A stretch of DNA of 31,516 bases from CAYSIX01 sp964431205 (lineage in GTDB: Bacteria > Planctomycetota > Phycisphaerae > Phycisphaerales > Phycisphaeraceae): assembly GCA_964431205.1 (NCBI GenBank), contig CAYSIX010000012.1:1-31516 (forward strand). The letters run 5' to 3'. Position 1 is the first letter of the stretch; each line of letters starts with the position of its first letter. The notes beneath the pieces were generated by a model. That model saw only the letters and a list, made by a program, of their open reading frames with translations, did no database searches and was not told the DNA's origin. Below are positions 15,467-24,317 of this stretch, piece after piece. A program made the translations under genes and the position numbers.

Positions 15467-17149
15467 TCATCGCGGCGGCGGAGGCGCCGTGAAGCGGACC
15501 CGCCGATCGCCCGCGTGGGCCTCGTACGTGCCGTAGAAACCGGTGAAGCTCAGCGTGCCGTCGGGGCCGACCTCGACCTCGGCCGTCGTGGTCCATCGGT
15601 CGATCAGCTCGTGGTACGCCCGGCCCGGCACGGTCAGGTTCCAGTCCTCGTCGTACAGGCACGCCTCGCGGGCGCGCTCCCACGTCCCGCCGCGGTAGAA
15701 CCCGAACATCAGGAACAGGTCGCCCTCCGGCGTGCCGAAGGTCATCCGCATGGTTTCCGTGAGCACCTTCGCGGCCTCGTCAGGCGTGGCGCCGCGGGCG
15801 ACGCCGAACTCGGTCAGGGATACGGGCAGCCCCGTGATCGCCAGGTTCTGGTACACGCGCTGGATCCGCGCGGCGCTGTGGGTGTGATCGCCGAGGTCGG
15901 GCTTGGCGTTGGCGTAATACTGCACGCCGATACCGCCGACCGGCGCGCCGGCGGCGAGCAGGGACTCAACGTGATCGCGGTACCAGTTGGCGTAGGGATC
16001 GTCCGGGCCCTCGGCCCCGCCGTACGGCGGTCGCCGCGACCACTGCAGCACGTTGTACTCGTTGGTGTACAGCCGGGTGTCGGCGCCGGCGGACCGCACC
16101 GCGTCGGCCGCCTCACGGTAAATCTCGGCGATGCCCTCGACGCCGTACACGTCCAGGTACCCCGGCTGGTGCAGCGCCTCGTTGAGCACGTCGAGGTCGT
16201 CGTAGTGCTGGGCCCGGTCCCGCACGTAGTAGCCGATCCGCTCGGAGACCTGCTCACGCAGCTCGGCCCTGGCCTCCGCGTCGCCGGCCCTGGCGCGGTC
16301 CAGCAGCCCGATCGCCCAGCCCGGCTGCTGCTCCGTGTCCCAGATCAGCGTGTGCATGCGCATGCGCAGGCCGTGCTCACGCGCGAACCCGGTGATGATG
16401 TCCGGGTAGGTCATGTCGATCTGATCGCGCACCGGCTCGTTGTACGCCCACTTGCCGGCGTTGGAAGGCACGGTGGCGGTGAAGCATTCGAGAAAGTGCC
16501 TTGCGAACGTTGTCAGCTCGCCGCGCGGCGTGTCGTCGTTGTCCAGCCAGACGTTCGACGTGCCGGGCACGTTGGCGCCGAGGTTGAACCGGTGGTGACG
16601 CAGCAACCGGACGCGCACGCGCTCACCGGGCCGCAGGCCCACCGGCTTCACGGCGATCGGCCCGCGGCGGCCGCGCTCGATCCACGTCTCGGCCGACGCC
16701 AGGGCCAGCCCGTCGGTCGCGTCGTTGACCAGCCGCCCGCGATCGACGCCGACACGCGTTACGCCGAGCGACAGCGGCGTGTCGGTCAGGTCGTTGCTCA
16801 GCTCGACGCGAAGAAAGTGCGTGCCGGCGGGCAGGTCGAACGTCGCGTCGTACGTCTGTTGGTCGGACTTCACATGGAACACGTGCTTGTGACCGAAGAT
16901 CGCCACGCCCATGCGCGGCCGGGTGTCGCCGTCCGGCGTGCCGACCGCATCGACCCAAACCGTCACGGGCCCGGCCTCCTCGAGTTGCAGGTAGGCCGCG
17001 ACGTAGCCGTTGCGATCGAGGTGTCGGGCGCCGTCTCGCGCCTCGCCCGTCGAGTGCATGACCAGCTCGCCGCCACGCAGCGAATCGGCGGCGGCGGGCC
17101 CGGCCGGGAGAACGCCGATCAACAACGCCGTGAGCACGGGTCTGATCAT
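15467..17149 (-). CDS. Secreted, divergent GH10 family glycoside hydrolase
   Basis: The 560-residue protein begins with a signal peptide (IRPVLTALLIGVLPAGPAAA). Residues about 25-200 form a beta-rich accessory region; the GH10 barrel follows (about 205-510), then a short beta domain ending in a proline-rich tail. Acid/base glutamate is E324 in DVLNEALHQP and the nucleophile is probably E447 in SLTEFGV. Several usual pocket residues differ: HTLIWD replaces the common HTLVWH, QYY replaces the QxH pair that supports the nucleophile, and TEFG replaces TELD. Activity on plain xylan is therefore uncertain; a decorated xylan or other glycan is possible. GAGG before ATG 17149 sets the start. It is the last gene of the minus-strand cluster, 74 bp after the cupin gene. 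Confidence 0.82.
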   Translation of the reverse strand: MIRPVLTALLIGVLPAGPAAADSLRGGELVMHSTGEARDGARHLDRNGYVAAYLQLEEAGPVTVWVDAVGTPDGDTRPRMGVAIFGHKHVFHVKSDQQTYDATFDLPAGTHFLRVELSNDLTDTPLSLGVTRVGVDRGRLVNDATDGLALASAETWIERGRRGPIAVKPVGLRPGERVRVRLLRHHRFNLGANVPGTSNVWLDNDDTPRGELTTFARHFLECFTATVPSNAGKWAYNEPVRDQIDMTYPDIITGFAREHGLRMRMHTLIWDTEQQPGWAIGLLDRARAGDAEARAELREQVSERIGYYVRDRAQHYDDLDVLNEALHQPGYLDVYGVEGIAEIYREAADAVRSAGADTRLYTNEYNVLQWSRRPPYGGAEGPDDPYANWYRDHVESLLAAGAPVGGIGVQYYANAKPDLGDHTHSAARIQRVYQNLAITGLPVSLTEFGVARGATPDEAAKVLTETMRMTFGTPEGDLFLMFGFYRGGTWERAREACLYDEDWNLTVPGRAYHELIDRWTTTAEVEVGPDGTLSFTGFYGTYEAHAGDRRVRFTAPPPPR

Positions 17150-17223
17150 TTGCAACCTCGTCGTGCATGGCTCAACGGCCGATGCCGGTTCCTTCAGGGC
17201 GCCAAGAATCCGATCGTGTCGGG

Positions 17224-18009
17224 TCACCGCTCCGCGCTCGGGGCAAAGGCGTCGCTGAGCGAGAGGATCGGCCGAAGCGTGCCGCACATGCCCAGGGCCG
17301 ACTCACTGCCGCGGCGGTTGGCCTTGACCTCGCCCGGCACGGGGGGCCGCTGCGGCAGCGCCGCGATGCGCCGCCGCGTCGTCTCGGCCCAGCGCATCGG
17401 CCCGGACCGGACCTTGCCGTCGAACGACTCGGCCTCGGCCACGATCGCCGCGCAGTGCCGATCGAAGAACCGCCGCAACTCGGCGAAGTACCCCTCGCGA
17501 TCGTCTTCCCATAGCCGCAGCAGGTGCTGGTAACCCTGCACCGCCGCGTCGCGTCGCTTCAGCGCGCCTTCGAGACCCTCACGACGCGGCAGCGACACCA
17601 GACGGTCAAACGCGTTGGCATCCGTGTCCACCTCCGGGCCGAAGTAGATCCGCGCGTCGCCGCCCTCGGCCAGGCCCGCGTTGCCCATCATCCCGAGGAT
17701 GACCAGTTCGCCGTCGGAGACAAGCCGGTGCATGACCAGCGGCGGGAAGTGCACGTAGTCGCCCGGCTCGAGCCGCAGCGTCCGCAAGCCGTGCTCGAGA
17801 TCATGGAACTCGACGGCCCCCGTGCCCTGGAGGACGAAGTAGCCCTCGTCGGTCACGCCGTGCACGTGCGGGCAGCCGGAAAACCGGCCGTCGGGCGCCG
17901 GCCGCTGCGCGTACACGCGCACCTCGGTCAGGCCGATCCCGCCGATCAGCCCGATCGGCTCGGCCTCGCGGTCGCTTCGCGCCGGGCCGTTCACACGCAC
18001 GGTGTTCAT
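17224..18009 (-). CDS. Cupin-domain protein with helical C-terminal extension
   Basis: The 261-residue cytoplasmic protein has one cupin barrel in its first 115 residues. Metal ligands appear complete: H48 and H50 in PHVHG, E55, and H94 in PPLVMHRL, so it may be an enzyme (isomerase, epimerase or dioxygenase) or a sugar-binding protein. The remaining 145 residues are charged and mostly helical (LLRLWEDDREGYFAELRRFFDRHCAAIVAEAE) and I do not recognise them. There is no signal peptide. Its ATG overlaps the stop of the oxidoreductase gene by four bases (ATGA), which implies translational coupling. The context is sugar catabolism, so action on a xylose-derived compound is a reasonable guess, not shown by sequence. 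Confidence 0.78.
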   Translation of the reverse strand: MNTVRVNGPARSDREAEPIGLIGGIGLTEVRVYAQRPAPDGRFSGCPHVHGVTDEGYFVLQGTGAVEFHDLEHGLRTLRLEPGDYVHFPPLVMHRLVSDGELVILGMMGNAGLAEGGDARIYFGPEVDTDANAFDRLVSLPRREGLEGALKRRDAAVQGYQHLLRLWEDDREGYFAELRRFFDRHCAAIVAEAESFDGKVRSGPMRWAETTRRRIAALPQRPPVPGEVKANRRGSESALGMCGTLRPILSLSDAFAPSAER

Positions 18010-19091
18010 GACTCCAACTCCTCCCGACGGATCGTCCGCCCGTGCTCGATCGACCGCACCGTCATCTCACACGCCGCCATCGTCTCGAGGTTGTTCCGCA
18101 CGCTCACGCCCGGCTCGACGCCGTCCACGACGTAACGGTGAAACGCACGCAGAAGGTCGGCCTCGCCCTCAGCGTGCGCCGGCTCCACTTCGACGATCGG
18201 CCTCGTGCCGAACTGCTCGAGCGAGCGCTCGTTGAACGTCAGCCGCTCGCCGTCGAACACCAGCGCCCCGCGCTCGCCGTGGAACTGGATGTCGAGCGTG
18301 TTGCGGGCCGCGTCGTGCGCGTGCAGGTAGTGGCCGTGCGCACCGTGCCGGAAGCGCAGGTGAGCGGCGGTGTTGTTGTCGTGCTCGTAGGCGGACCAGT
18401 CTGCCCGCCAACTGTGGGCCGTCAGCTCGCTGATCGGGCCCAGCCACGCCAGCAGGTTGTCGAAGTGGTGGCAGGACATGTCCCAGACCGACGCGAAGGG
18501 GTAGATCAGCGTGCGCGGGATCGGCCGCACGCGGTTGTGATTGTAGATCACCGTGTGTACCGGGCCGGGGTGCGCCCGGTGATCGGGATCGTGCAGCGCG
18601 GTGGTGATCGTGTGCTCAACGGGGTTGAAGCGGTAGTTCTGGGCGACGCAGACGACCGCGCCGCGCTGCTGCACCGCCCGCGCCAGCTTCTGTGCGCTGG
18701 CCCAGTCCGGGGCCATGCCCTTCTCGACCAGCACGGCCAGGCCCGCCTCGATCGCCTTGAGCGTCAACGGCACGTGATACACCGTGGGCGCGCAGATGAT
18801 CACGCAATCGACCTCGGCCTCGCGCAGGGCGCGGTCGTAGTCGGTGTAGCACGCGGACTCGGGCAGGCCCGTCCTCTGCCGCGCCGCGGCCAGCGCCTCT
18901 TCGCTGACGTCGCACAACGCCGTCGGCGCAAAGCCCGTCTCGGCATGGCACTTCTCCAGCGGCCAGGTCCCGCGGTTCGACACGCCCACGTGCAGCACGC
19001 GCAACACCCTCGTCGGCGCGGCGCGCGTCGGAGAGGCGGGCGCCGGAGAGGCGAGCGGCGCGGTCGTGGTCTTCTCATCCACGCGGGTCAT
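18006..19091 (-). CDS. Gfo/Idh/MocA-family NAD(P)-dependent oxidoreductase
   Basis: This 361-residue protein should oxidise or reduce a sugar or polyol hydroxyl with NAD(P). After a 26-residue Thr/Pro/Ala-rich N-terminus comes the Rossmann strand VLRVLHVGVSNRGTW, where the usual GxGxxG is altered to GVSNRG. VDCVIICAPTVYHVPLTLKAIEAG and LVEKGMAPD (E123-K124, the family EKP position) are typical. VCVAQNYRFNP leads into the C-terminal alpha/beta domain, and DMSCHHFD near 204-211 supplies the probable catalytic histidine. The family normally has about 330-390 residues. The start at ATG 19091 overlaps the DUF6807 stop (ATGA), and its own stop overlaps the cupin start the same way. Substrate is unknown; DUF6807 and Gfo/Idh/MocA genes are often neighbours in planctomycetes. 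Confidence 0.88.
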   Translation of the reverse strand: MTRVDEKTTTAPLASPAPASPTRAAPTRVLRVLHVGVSNRGTWPLEKCHAETGFAPTALCDVSEEALAAARQRTGLPESACYTDYDRALREAEVDCVIICAPTVYHVPLTLKAIEAGLAVLVEKGMAPDWASAQKLARAVQQRGAVVCVAQNYRFNPVEHTITTALHDPDHRAHPGPVHTVIYNHNRVRPIPRTLIYPFASVWDMSCHHFDNLLAWLGPISELTAHSWRADWSAYEHDNNTAAHLRFRHGAHGHYLHAHDAARNTLDIQFHGERGALVFDGERLTFNERSLEQFGTRPIVEVEPAHAEGEADLLRAFHRYVVDGVEPGVSVRNNLETMAACEMTVRSIEHGRTIRREELES

Positions 19092-20011
19092 GCTCCGTCT
19101 CCCCGGTCCCGGTACGCCGCCGCCCGCTCCGCGAACCCGTCGGCCGGCCACACCCCGTCGCGGTACAGCACGCGGTAGCGCAGGCGCAGCGCCTGGTCGG
19201 CGTTAAGCGACATCGGCTCGTGAAACAGAAACGCGGCGTTGACATAGCTGAAGTCACGGGTCTTGCCGTACCACGGCGAGGGCGAGCGCACGTTGTCCGG
19301 GTGATCGACCATGCCGAAGCTCACGCTGCGGTCGGGCCCGCCGTCGACCCGACCGTGCATCAGGCACCACGCGTGGCGGTCGCCGGCGACCTGATCCGTC
19401 GTCGAGCCGTCCGCCAGCGTCAGCGACGCCCGGTGCAGCTCACGCGACCCGCGGAGCGACAGCCCGCCGTAGCCGCCCCACGTCGTGAACGGCGTGCGGT
19501 CCAGCTCCAGGTCGATCCGCGGCGTCAGCTCCGTCTGCCAGTCGAGCTGACGCGACGCTTCGTCGAGGCGCGTAAACGTGAGCGTGCGCCGCTCGAGCAG
19601 CGCCACTCCGGTCTTCGGCGATTCCCATCGCAGCCGATGCTCGATCCGCGCCGACGACGCACTCGGCAGGGTGACCGTCGGCTCGGCCTCGCCGACCTGC
19701 ACGCCGCAGCCCTGCTCATTCTCCTCCCAGAAGTTCACGCGGTTGAGGTACTTGATCGCGAACCACAGCCCGCGGTGCCAGACGTGGTCCGACATCTCAA
19801 AGCCCGACAGGCATGCCCCCGACGGCGTGCACAGCGGGTGCACGCACGGCTTCGGCAGGCCCCGCTCGTAGCGGTACACCGTCGGCTCCGCGTCCCCGGG
19901 GGCCAGCAGCTCGATCCGTCGGCCGAACGCCTGGCGCACCTCGTAGCCGCCCGGGCCACCCACGCCCGACGCCGCCGTGTCTGACGGTTTTGCCTCGGTC
20001 ATCACACTCAT
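19088..20011 (-). CDS. DUF6807 (formerly PmoA-like) family protein
   Basis: The 307-residue protein matches the DUF6807 family (PF14100), once labelled PmoA. Features visible are PLCTPSGACLSGFEMSDHVWHRGLWFAIKYLNRVNFWEE, with the DHxWHRG block that looks metal- or substrate-binding, the beta-strand-rich middle (ERRTLTFTRLDEASRQLDWQTELTP), YGGLSLRG, and HAWCLMHGRVDGGPDRSVSFGMVDHPDNVRSPSPWY toward the end. The fold is probably a beta-sandwich like aldose-epimerase-type proteins, but the reaction is not known. There is no signal peptide. ATG 20011 overlaps the GH52 stop by four bases and its stop overlaps the oxidoreductase ATG. Its place between a beta-xylosidase and an oxidoreductase suggests it acts on a pentose or xylo-oligosaccharide; that is inference. 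Confidence 0.8.
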   Translation of the reverse strand: MSVMTEAKPSDTAASGVGGPGGYEVRQAFGRRIELLAPGDAEPTVYRYERGLPKPCVHPLCTPSGACLSGFEMSDHVWHRGLWFAIKYLNRVNFWEENEQGCGVQVGEAEPTVTLPSASSARIEHRLRWESPKTGVALLERRTLTFTRLDEASRQLDWQTELTPRIDLELDRTPFTTWGGYGGLSLRGSRELHRASLTLADGSTTDQVAGDRHAWCLMHGRVDGGPDRSVSFGMVDHPDNVRSPSPWYGKTRDFSYVNAAFLFHEPMSLNADQALRLRYRVLYRDGVWPADGFAERAAAYRDRGDGA

Positions 20012-22320
20012 CGACTCGCCTTCTCGGCCATCGCGGTTTCGGTTCGCTCGGCCGGCCAGGCGGGAGCCTTTTCGTCCAGCCACAACGCCGACGTGACGCC
20101 CCGCGGATAGTACCGGCTCGCGCGGGCGCGCCCTCTCACGAACTGGTCGCTGCACGCCCAGTACCCCCCGCCCTCGACCTGCCAGCGCGCGTGGGCCGCG
20201 TCGGCGCGGCGCATCAACGCAGCCAGGTCCGGCTCGTCGTCCAGCCGCAGCACCGACCGGGCCACGTGCATGAACAACGCGATCTTGCTGAACCAGGAGT
20301 TATCGCTCGTGGACGAGAGCTTCACGCCGCCGTCGTCGAACAGGTTGGGCCGGTCGGGGTCGCGGAGCAGCGCCGCGGCGTGGCGGCGCAGCGTCTCGGT
20401 CAGAGGCGAGTCGAGCGCGTCCCGCAGGAACGCCCGGACGGTCGGATCGCCTGTTTTGCGCCACCACCACGCCGTGTAGACCAGGGCCTCGACGGCCGGC
20501 AGGATCCGCGAAGCGTGACCCGGGCTGTCGGGCTCGGCCACCGCCGGCAGCGTGCCCGCGTCGTCGGCGAGCGTCGGCAGGTGCGCCGCGATCGCCTGGG
20601 CCATCGCGCCGGGCAACGGCTCGCCCGTCCGCAGCCGGTGCATCCACTCCAGCGCCAGCCAGCTCGCCCACGTCTTGACCGCGATGTACGTGTTCCCCCG
20701 CGCCTGCCCGAGCGACTCGTCCAGTGAGTCATAGGTTGTGATCTCACGACCTCCGGCGCAGCGAGAGGAATCGCGGGTCATGATGCCGTGCTCGTCCGTG
20801 CGGTGGCGCAGGCTGGTGGCGCACTGGTCGAGCACCGCCGCGCGCGACTCGAGCCAGCGGCGATCGTCCGTCGCGGCGACGTAGCAGCCGGCCAGCAGCA
20901 CCCAGTTGCAGATCTGCTCCATGGTCATGTAGCTGAAGCAGCCGGTCTGGGCCGGGACCTCGTAGCTGCTGTGTCCGGGCGGCGAGAAGTTGTTGTGTGC
21001 GCCCATGTCGTGGCAGAAGCTCACACCGCCGGCGTGCTCGACGCCGCTTCGATCGACCACCGCGTCGCGGTACGAGTACCGGCCGACGAACTGCCCGAGC
21101 AGGTTACGCACCACCCACGGGTTGCGGTCCAGCTCCCAGAACGCCTGATCGATCGCCAGGTCGAGCGTGTTCATCATGCAGTACTCGCCCTCGTTGACGA
21201 TCCAGCACGGCCGACCGTCGATCTCGAGGAGCTGCGTGCTGCCGTAGTAGCTGCGTGTCGCGTGGGCGATGAGGAATCGCTGGTCGTCGCCGAGCGGGCT
21301 CTCGGCGAGGTACGCGTCGATCGCATCAGCGCACAGCGTCAGCTCGTCGGCGCGGTTAAGCGCATCGTCGAGCACGTCGCCCAGGCCCGTGAAGTACCGC
21401 GTGTAGAGGTACACGCCGTCCTGCCCGGTGGTCACGACGCCGTCGAGGTACACGCCCCACGCCAGCCGCAGCGTGTGGCACCGCCCTGCCGGCACCTCGA
21501 ACGCAATCCCCGGGCAGGTCCCGAGCATGTGCACCGGACGGTGTCGCTCGTTCAGACCCAAGGGAACCGACCATCGCTGAAACGCCCAGGCGCCGTCGAT
21601 CGGTCGCGCGTCGCGCGCGTCCGTGGTATCCCACAGCTCAGCGGCGATGCCCAGGTGGCGGCGATGCCCGAACCCGAGCCGCGTCACGCCCTCGCTGGTG
21701 CGCCACGGCTCAAAACAGTGGGCGCCCGGCTGGGCGAAGCGCATCGCGTAGAAACCCGTCTCGGACGCGTCGCCGTCGCGGTTGTCGATCGTCAATGAGC
21801 CGACCACCGCCGGTCGCAGAGCTGCGCGCATCGCGGCGATGTCATCCGCAGCGCACGTGTCGGGATCGGGGATCGGGCCGAACGGCGTGAGGATCTCGAA
21901 CCGCAGCCCGTCGGTCTCCCACCGGTCCGTCGCCCAGCCGTACGTGCGGCTGACCTTGCGAAGCGGGATCGCCGCCACGCCGTGATCGACCTGCGCCTCG
22001 GACGGGCCCGCCTCGTCGGCCAGGTAGTCCGCCTCGCCGACGGCGCCGCCTTGTCGATCCGAAAAAAACGGCAGACATCGCGGCTTGGTCGCGTGTACGT
22101 CCCCGCGCGGCTCGCTGGACGAACCGTCCCACACGCCCACGTACACGTCCTGGTTCGCGGGTCGACCGATCTCCACCCCCACCCCGCCGCGCGTGCCCGG
22201 ATGGCCGAGCGTCACGCTCATGAACGCGCCCATCGGCGCGTGCTGCGCATTGAAGCCGATCCCGCTTCTCAGCGGCGGCGCCGCGCTGCGCCCCGGCCTG
22301 GTTGTGATCACCGGTATCAT
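20008..22320 (-). CDS. Glycoside hydrolase family 52, beta-xylosidase
   Basis: GH52 is a small retaining family of beta-xylosidases, best known from Geobacillus XynB2, releasing xylose from xylo-oligosaccharide ends. The 770-residue protein is recognisable along its length: FNAQHAPMGAFMSVTLGHPG at the N-terminus, ATRSYYGSTQLLEIDGRPCW, WIVNEGEYCMMNTLDL with E377/E379, the nucleophile block, NPWVVRNLL, SFCHDMGAHNNFSPPGHSSYE, EITTYDSLDESLGQARGN with D531/D534, the acid/base block, and SSTSDNSWFSKI before SRYYPRGVTSALWLDE. Geobacillus XynB2 has about 705 residues; the extra length is in N-terminal insertions. No signal peptide is present, so it should be cytoplasmic and act on imported oligosaccharides. 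ATG 22320 is 36 bp after the GH10 stop; its stop overlaps the DUF6807 start. Confidence 0.92.
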   Translation of the reverse strand: MIPVITTRPGRSAAPPLRSGIGFNAQHAPMGAFMSVTLGHPGTRGGVGVEIGRPANQDVYVGVWDGSSSEPRGDVHATKPRCLPFFSDRQGGAVGEADYLADEAGPSEAQVDHGVAAIPLRKVSRTYGWATDRWETDGLRFEILTPFGPIPDPDTCAADDIAAMRAALRPAVVGSLTIDNRDGDASETGFYAMRFAQPGAHCFEPWRTSEGVTRLGFGHRRHLGIAAELWDTTDARDARPIDGAWAFQRWSVPLGLNERHRPVHMLGTCPGIAFEVPAGRCHTLRLAWGVYLDGVVTTGQDGVYLYTRYFTGLGDVLDDALNRADELTLCADAIDAYLAESPLGDDQRFLIAHATRSYYGSTQLLEIDGRPCWIVNEGEYCMMNTLDLAIDQAFWELDRNPWVVRNLLGQFVGRYSYRDAVVDRSGVEHAGGVSFCHDMGAHNNFSPPGHSSYEVPAQTGCFSYMTMEQICNWVLLAGCYVAATDDRRWLESRAAVLDQCATSLRHRTDEHGIMTRDSSRCAGGREITTYDSLDESLGQARGNTYIAVKTWASWLALEWMHRLRTGEPLPGAMAQAIAAHLPTLADDAGTLPAVAEPDSPGHASRILPAVEALVYTAWWWRKTGDPTVRAFLRDALDSPLTETLRRHAAALLRDPDRPNLFDDGGVKLSSTSDNSWFSKIALFMHVARSVLRLDDEPDLAALMRRADAAHARWQVEGGGYWACSDQFVRGRARASRYYPRGVTSALWLDEKAPAWPAERTETAMAEKASR

Positions 22321-22356
22321 CCGTACACGTCCCGCATCACCTTCCCCGCCGACACG

Positions 22357-24192
22357 CTACCGCGCACCGTCCGACACACCGGTCGGCAGCGCCAGCTCGA
22401 TCTCGGTCCCCTCCCGCGTCAGCGTCACCGTCTGCTGCACGCTAGACCCGTCCACGTCCGCGGTCACCCGATACTCGCCGCAGAAGCCGCGAACCATCGC
22501 CTCGCCTTGCGCATCCGTCGTCACGGGCTCGTCCGTCCACCACCGCTCAAACACCAGCCGCTCCCACGCGTCGGCCACCGGTCGGCGGTTCCATTGCCGG
22601 TCGAACAGCGCCGCCTCCGGACGCCAGTGCCGCGCCTCCCAGAACCCCCACATGATGATCCCCTCCGTCGCCGGGTGCGCGAACACCGCCGTCATGAAGT
22701 CGCGCAGGTAGTCTGCCTGCAGCTCGCGGTCAGTCAGGTCGATGTCCAGCTCGGTGATCTTGATCGGCAAACCAAAGGTCGCGAACCGATCGAGCGTCTC
22801 CCACAAGCGCTGCGGCGGGGTCAGGCTCGAGCCGAAGTGCCCCTGCATCCCGATGCCCTGCACCGGCGCACCCGCGTCGATCAGGCCCTTGATGATTTCA
22901 AAGTACGCGTCCTGATGCGGCGAGCTGGAGCGGTCGCCGTGCGTGAGGATCCCGTAGTCGTTGATATAGAGCGTCGTGTCCGGGTCGTGCTCGTGGGCGA
23001 GGCGGAACCATCGGGCCGTCTCCCGGTCGCCCAGCACGTCCATCAGGTCGCGGTTCGAGTACGGCTCGTTGAGCACGTCCCAGTCAAGCAGGCGGCCGCG
23101 ATAGCGCGTCGCCGCGTCGATCACGCGCTGGTCGACCGCCTGACGCAGCGCGTCCGGGTCGTCCCGCAGACTCTCCAGCGGGTCGGGCAGCCAACGCCAG
23201 CCGGGCCAGACCATCACGTGCCCGCGCGCGGTGATATCGCGATCGGCCAGCCACGACAGCGCCTGATCGATTTCGTCGAGCGTCGCCGTCCCGTGGTTCC
23301 GCCACTTCATCGCGTTCTCGAACACGGCCTCGTTGAACCACCGCTCGACCCGGGCACGGTAGCGGTCGCCGTCTTCACCCGAGGCCAGCAGCGCCCGCAC
23401 GGCGAGCGCCGAGCCGAACCGATAGGCGTGCCGCTGCATCTGGACGCGCACCGCCACGCCCGCCGCCGGCTGACCCTGCCCGTCGACAACGCGAACACGC
23501 AGGTCGCCCTTGCGATGTTTCTCGATGCGACTAGCCGCCTCGTCCCGCCACGCCGCGTCCGGCTCCCATCCGCGGTAGGTGATCCGCGTCCGCGGCAGGT
23601 CCTCCAGCGCGACGGATTCGCCGTAGTTGGTCACCTCCAGCCCGGCGACCTCGATCGTCTGATCGATCATGCCCATCTGGAGCGTCACCTGCGCTTCGCC
23701 GGGGGCGTAGTCGGCGCGGGCCTCGAAGGGCACGTGGTACCGCCGCCACCGCTCGGAGGCGCCGACCTGAACCGACGCGCTCTTGTCGTGAGGCGGCGAA
23801 GCCTTCTCGAACGTGAACATCACCAGGCCATGGCCGGTCATGGACTCGACACAGCGCACGTGGAACGTCGCCAGCAGCCGGTCGCCCCGGTTGACCGGCC
23901 GATGGATCGGGGCGTTGAGCTGCACCGACCAGGGGTCGCCGACCGCCTCGGGTGGCACCCGTACGCTCTTGACCGGACGCGTCCGGCCATCGACGACCGA
24001 CTCGACCGAGCCGACGCGAGCCAAGGCCGCCTTCGAGCCGGCGAGTTGGAGTTGCTCCGGCCCCTCGGCCGCCACGACCGCCTCCCCCGCGGGAAGCGCC
24101 CGGGCTCGATCCGCCTCCGCCCGCGTGGGATTCGGGACCAGGCCGAGCACGCAGCCAACCATCACGATGCACAGGGCGTTGAGCTTGAGCAC
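22357..24192 (-). CDS. Secreted GH10 endo-1,4-beta-xylanase with N-terminal binding module
   Basis: First gene of the minus-strand cluster, 611 residues. A hydrophobic leader (LKLNALCIVMVGCVLGLVP) gives a signal peptide; the cysteine in MVGC could make it a lipoprotein. Residues about 30-200 form a beta-sandwich resembling carbohydrate-binding modules. RIEKHRKGDLRVRVVDGQG leads into the GH10 barrel, with RGHVMVWPGW, acid/base E376 in DVLNEPYSN, the supporting QGH in GIGMQGHF, and nucleophile E481 in ITELDIDL. The catalytic set is complete, so xylanase activity is likely. A beta domain (GFCGEYRVTADVDG) ends the protein, matching the tail of the other secreted GH10. GTG 24192 is chosen for its GAGGTG six bases away; an in-frame GTG at 24204 is possible. 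Confidence 0.9.
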   Translation of the reverse strand: MLKLNALCIVMVGCVLGLVPNPTRAEADRARALPAGEAVVAAEGPEQLQLAGSKAALARVGSVESVVDGRTRPVKSVRVPPEAVGDPWSVQLNAPIHRPVNRGDRLLATFHVRCVESMTGHGLVMFTFEKASPPHDKSASVQVGASERWRRYHVPFEARADYAPGEAQVTLQMGMIDQTIEVAGLEVTNYGESVALEDLPRTRITYRGWEPDAAWRDEAASRIEKHRKGDLRVRVVDGQGQPAAGVAVRVQMQRHAYRFGSALAVRALLASGEDGDRYRARVERWFNEAVFENAMKWRNHGTATLDEIDQALSWLADRDITARGHVMVWPGWRWLPDPLESLRDDPDALRQAVDQRVIDAATRYRGRLLDWDVLNEPYSNRDLMDVLGDRETARWFRLAHEHDPDTTLYINDYGILTHGDRSSSPHQDAYFEIIKGLIDAGAPVQGIGMQGHFGSSLTPPQRLWETLDRFATFGLPIKITELDIDLTDRELQADYLRDFMTAVFAHPATEGIIMWGFWEARHWRPEAALFDRQWNRRPVADAWERLVFERWWTDEPVTTDAQGEAMVRGFCGEYRVTADVDGSSVQQTVTLTREGTEIELALPTGVSDGAR

Positions 24193-24291
24193 GTTGCACC
24201 TCACCCAGTTGGACGCGGGACGAAATAGGGTATTGATTCCATCATGGCGACCAGCGATAGACTTGGGTCGCGCATCGTTGGCGGAAGTTCA

Positions 24292-24305
24292 GGTAAACGT
24301 TTTCC
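24292..24305. promoter_or_regulatory. LacI-type operator O1 (minus-strand cluster)
   Basis: GGTAAACGTTTTCC is a near-perfect 14-bp palindrome about a central CG, the form of cre-like LacI-family operators. It lies at about +6 to +19 relative to the predicted minus-strand start, where a bound repressor would block transcription of the GH10-GH52 operon. Confidence 0.7.
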
Positions 24306-24317
24306 AAAGGCCAACTC

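Noticed and set aside
15446..17533. Very long open frame on the plus strand opposite the GH10 and cupin genes
   Set aside because: It is antisense to clearly recognised genes, is rich in Arg, Val, His and Gln as expected from reversed high-GC codons, and matches no family.
21982..24228. Long open frame on the plus strand opposite the GH52 and GH10 genes
   Set aside because: Same reason: it mirrors the third-position GC bias of the minus-strand genes, and the sense proteins carry full catalytic motifs.
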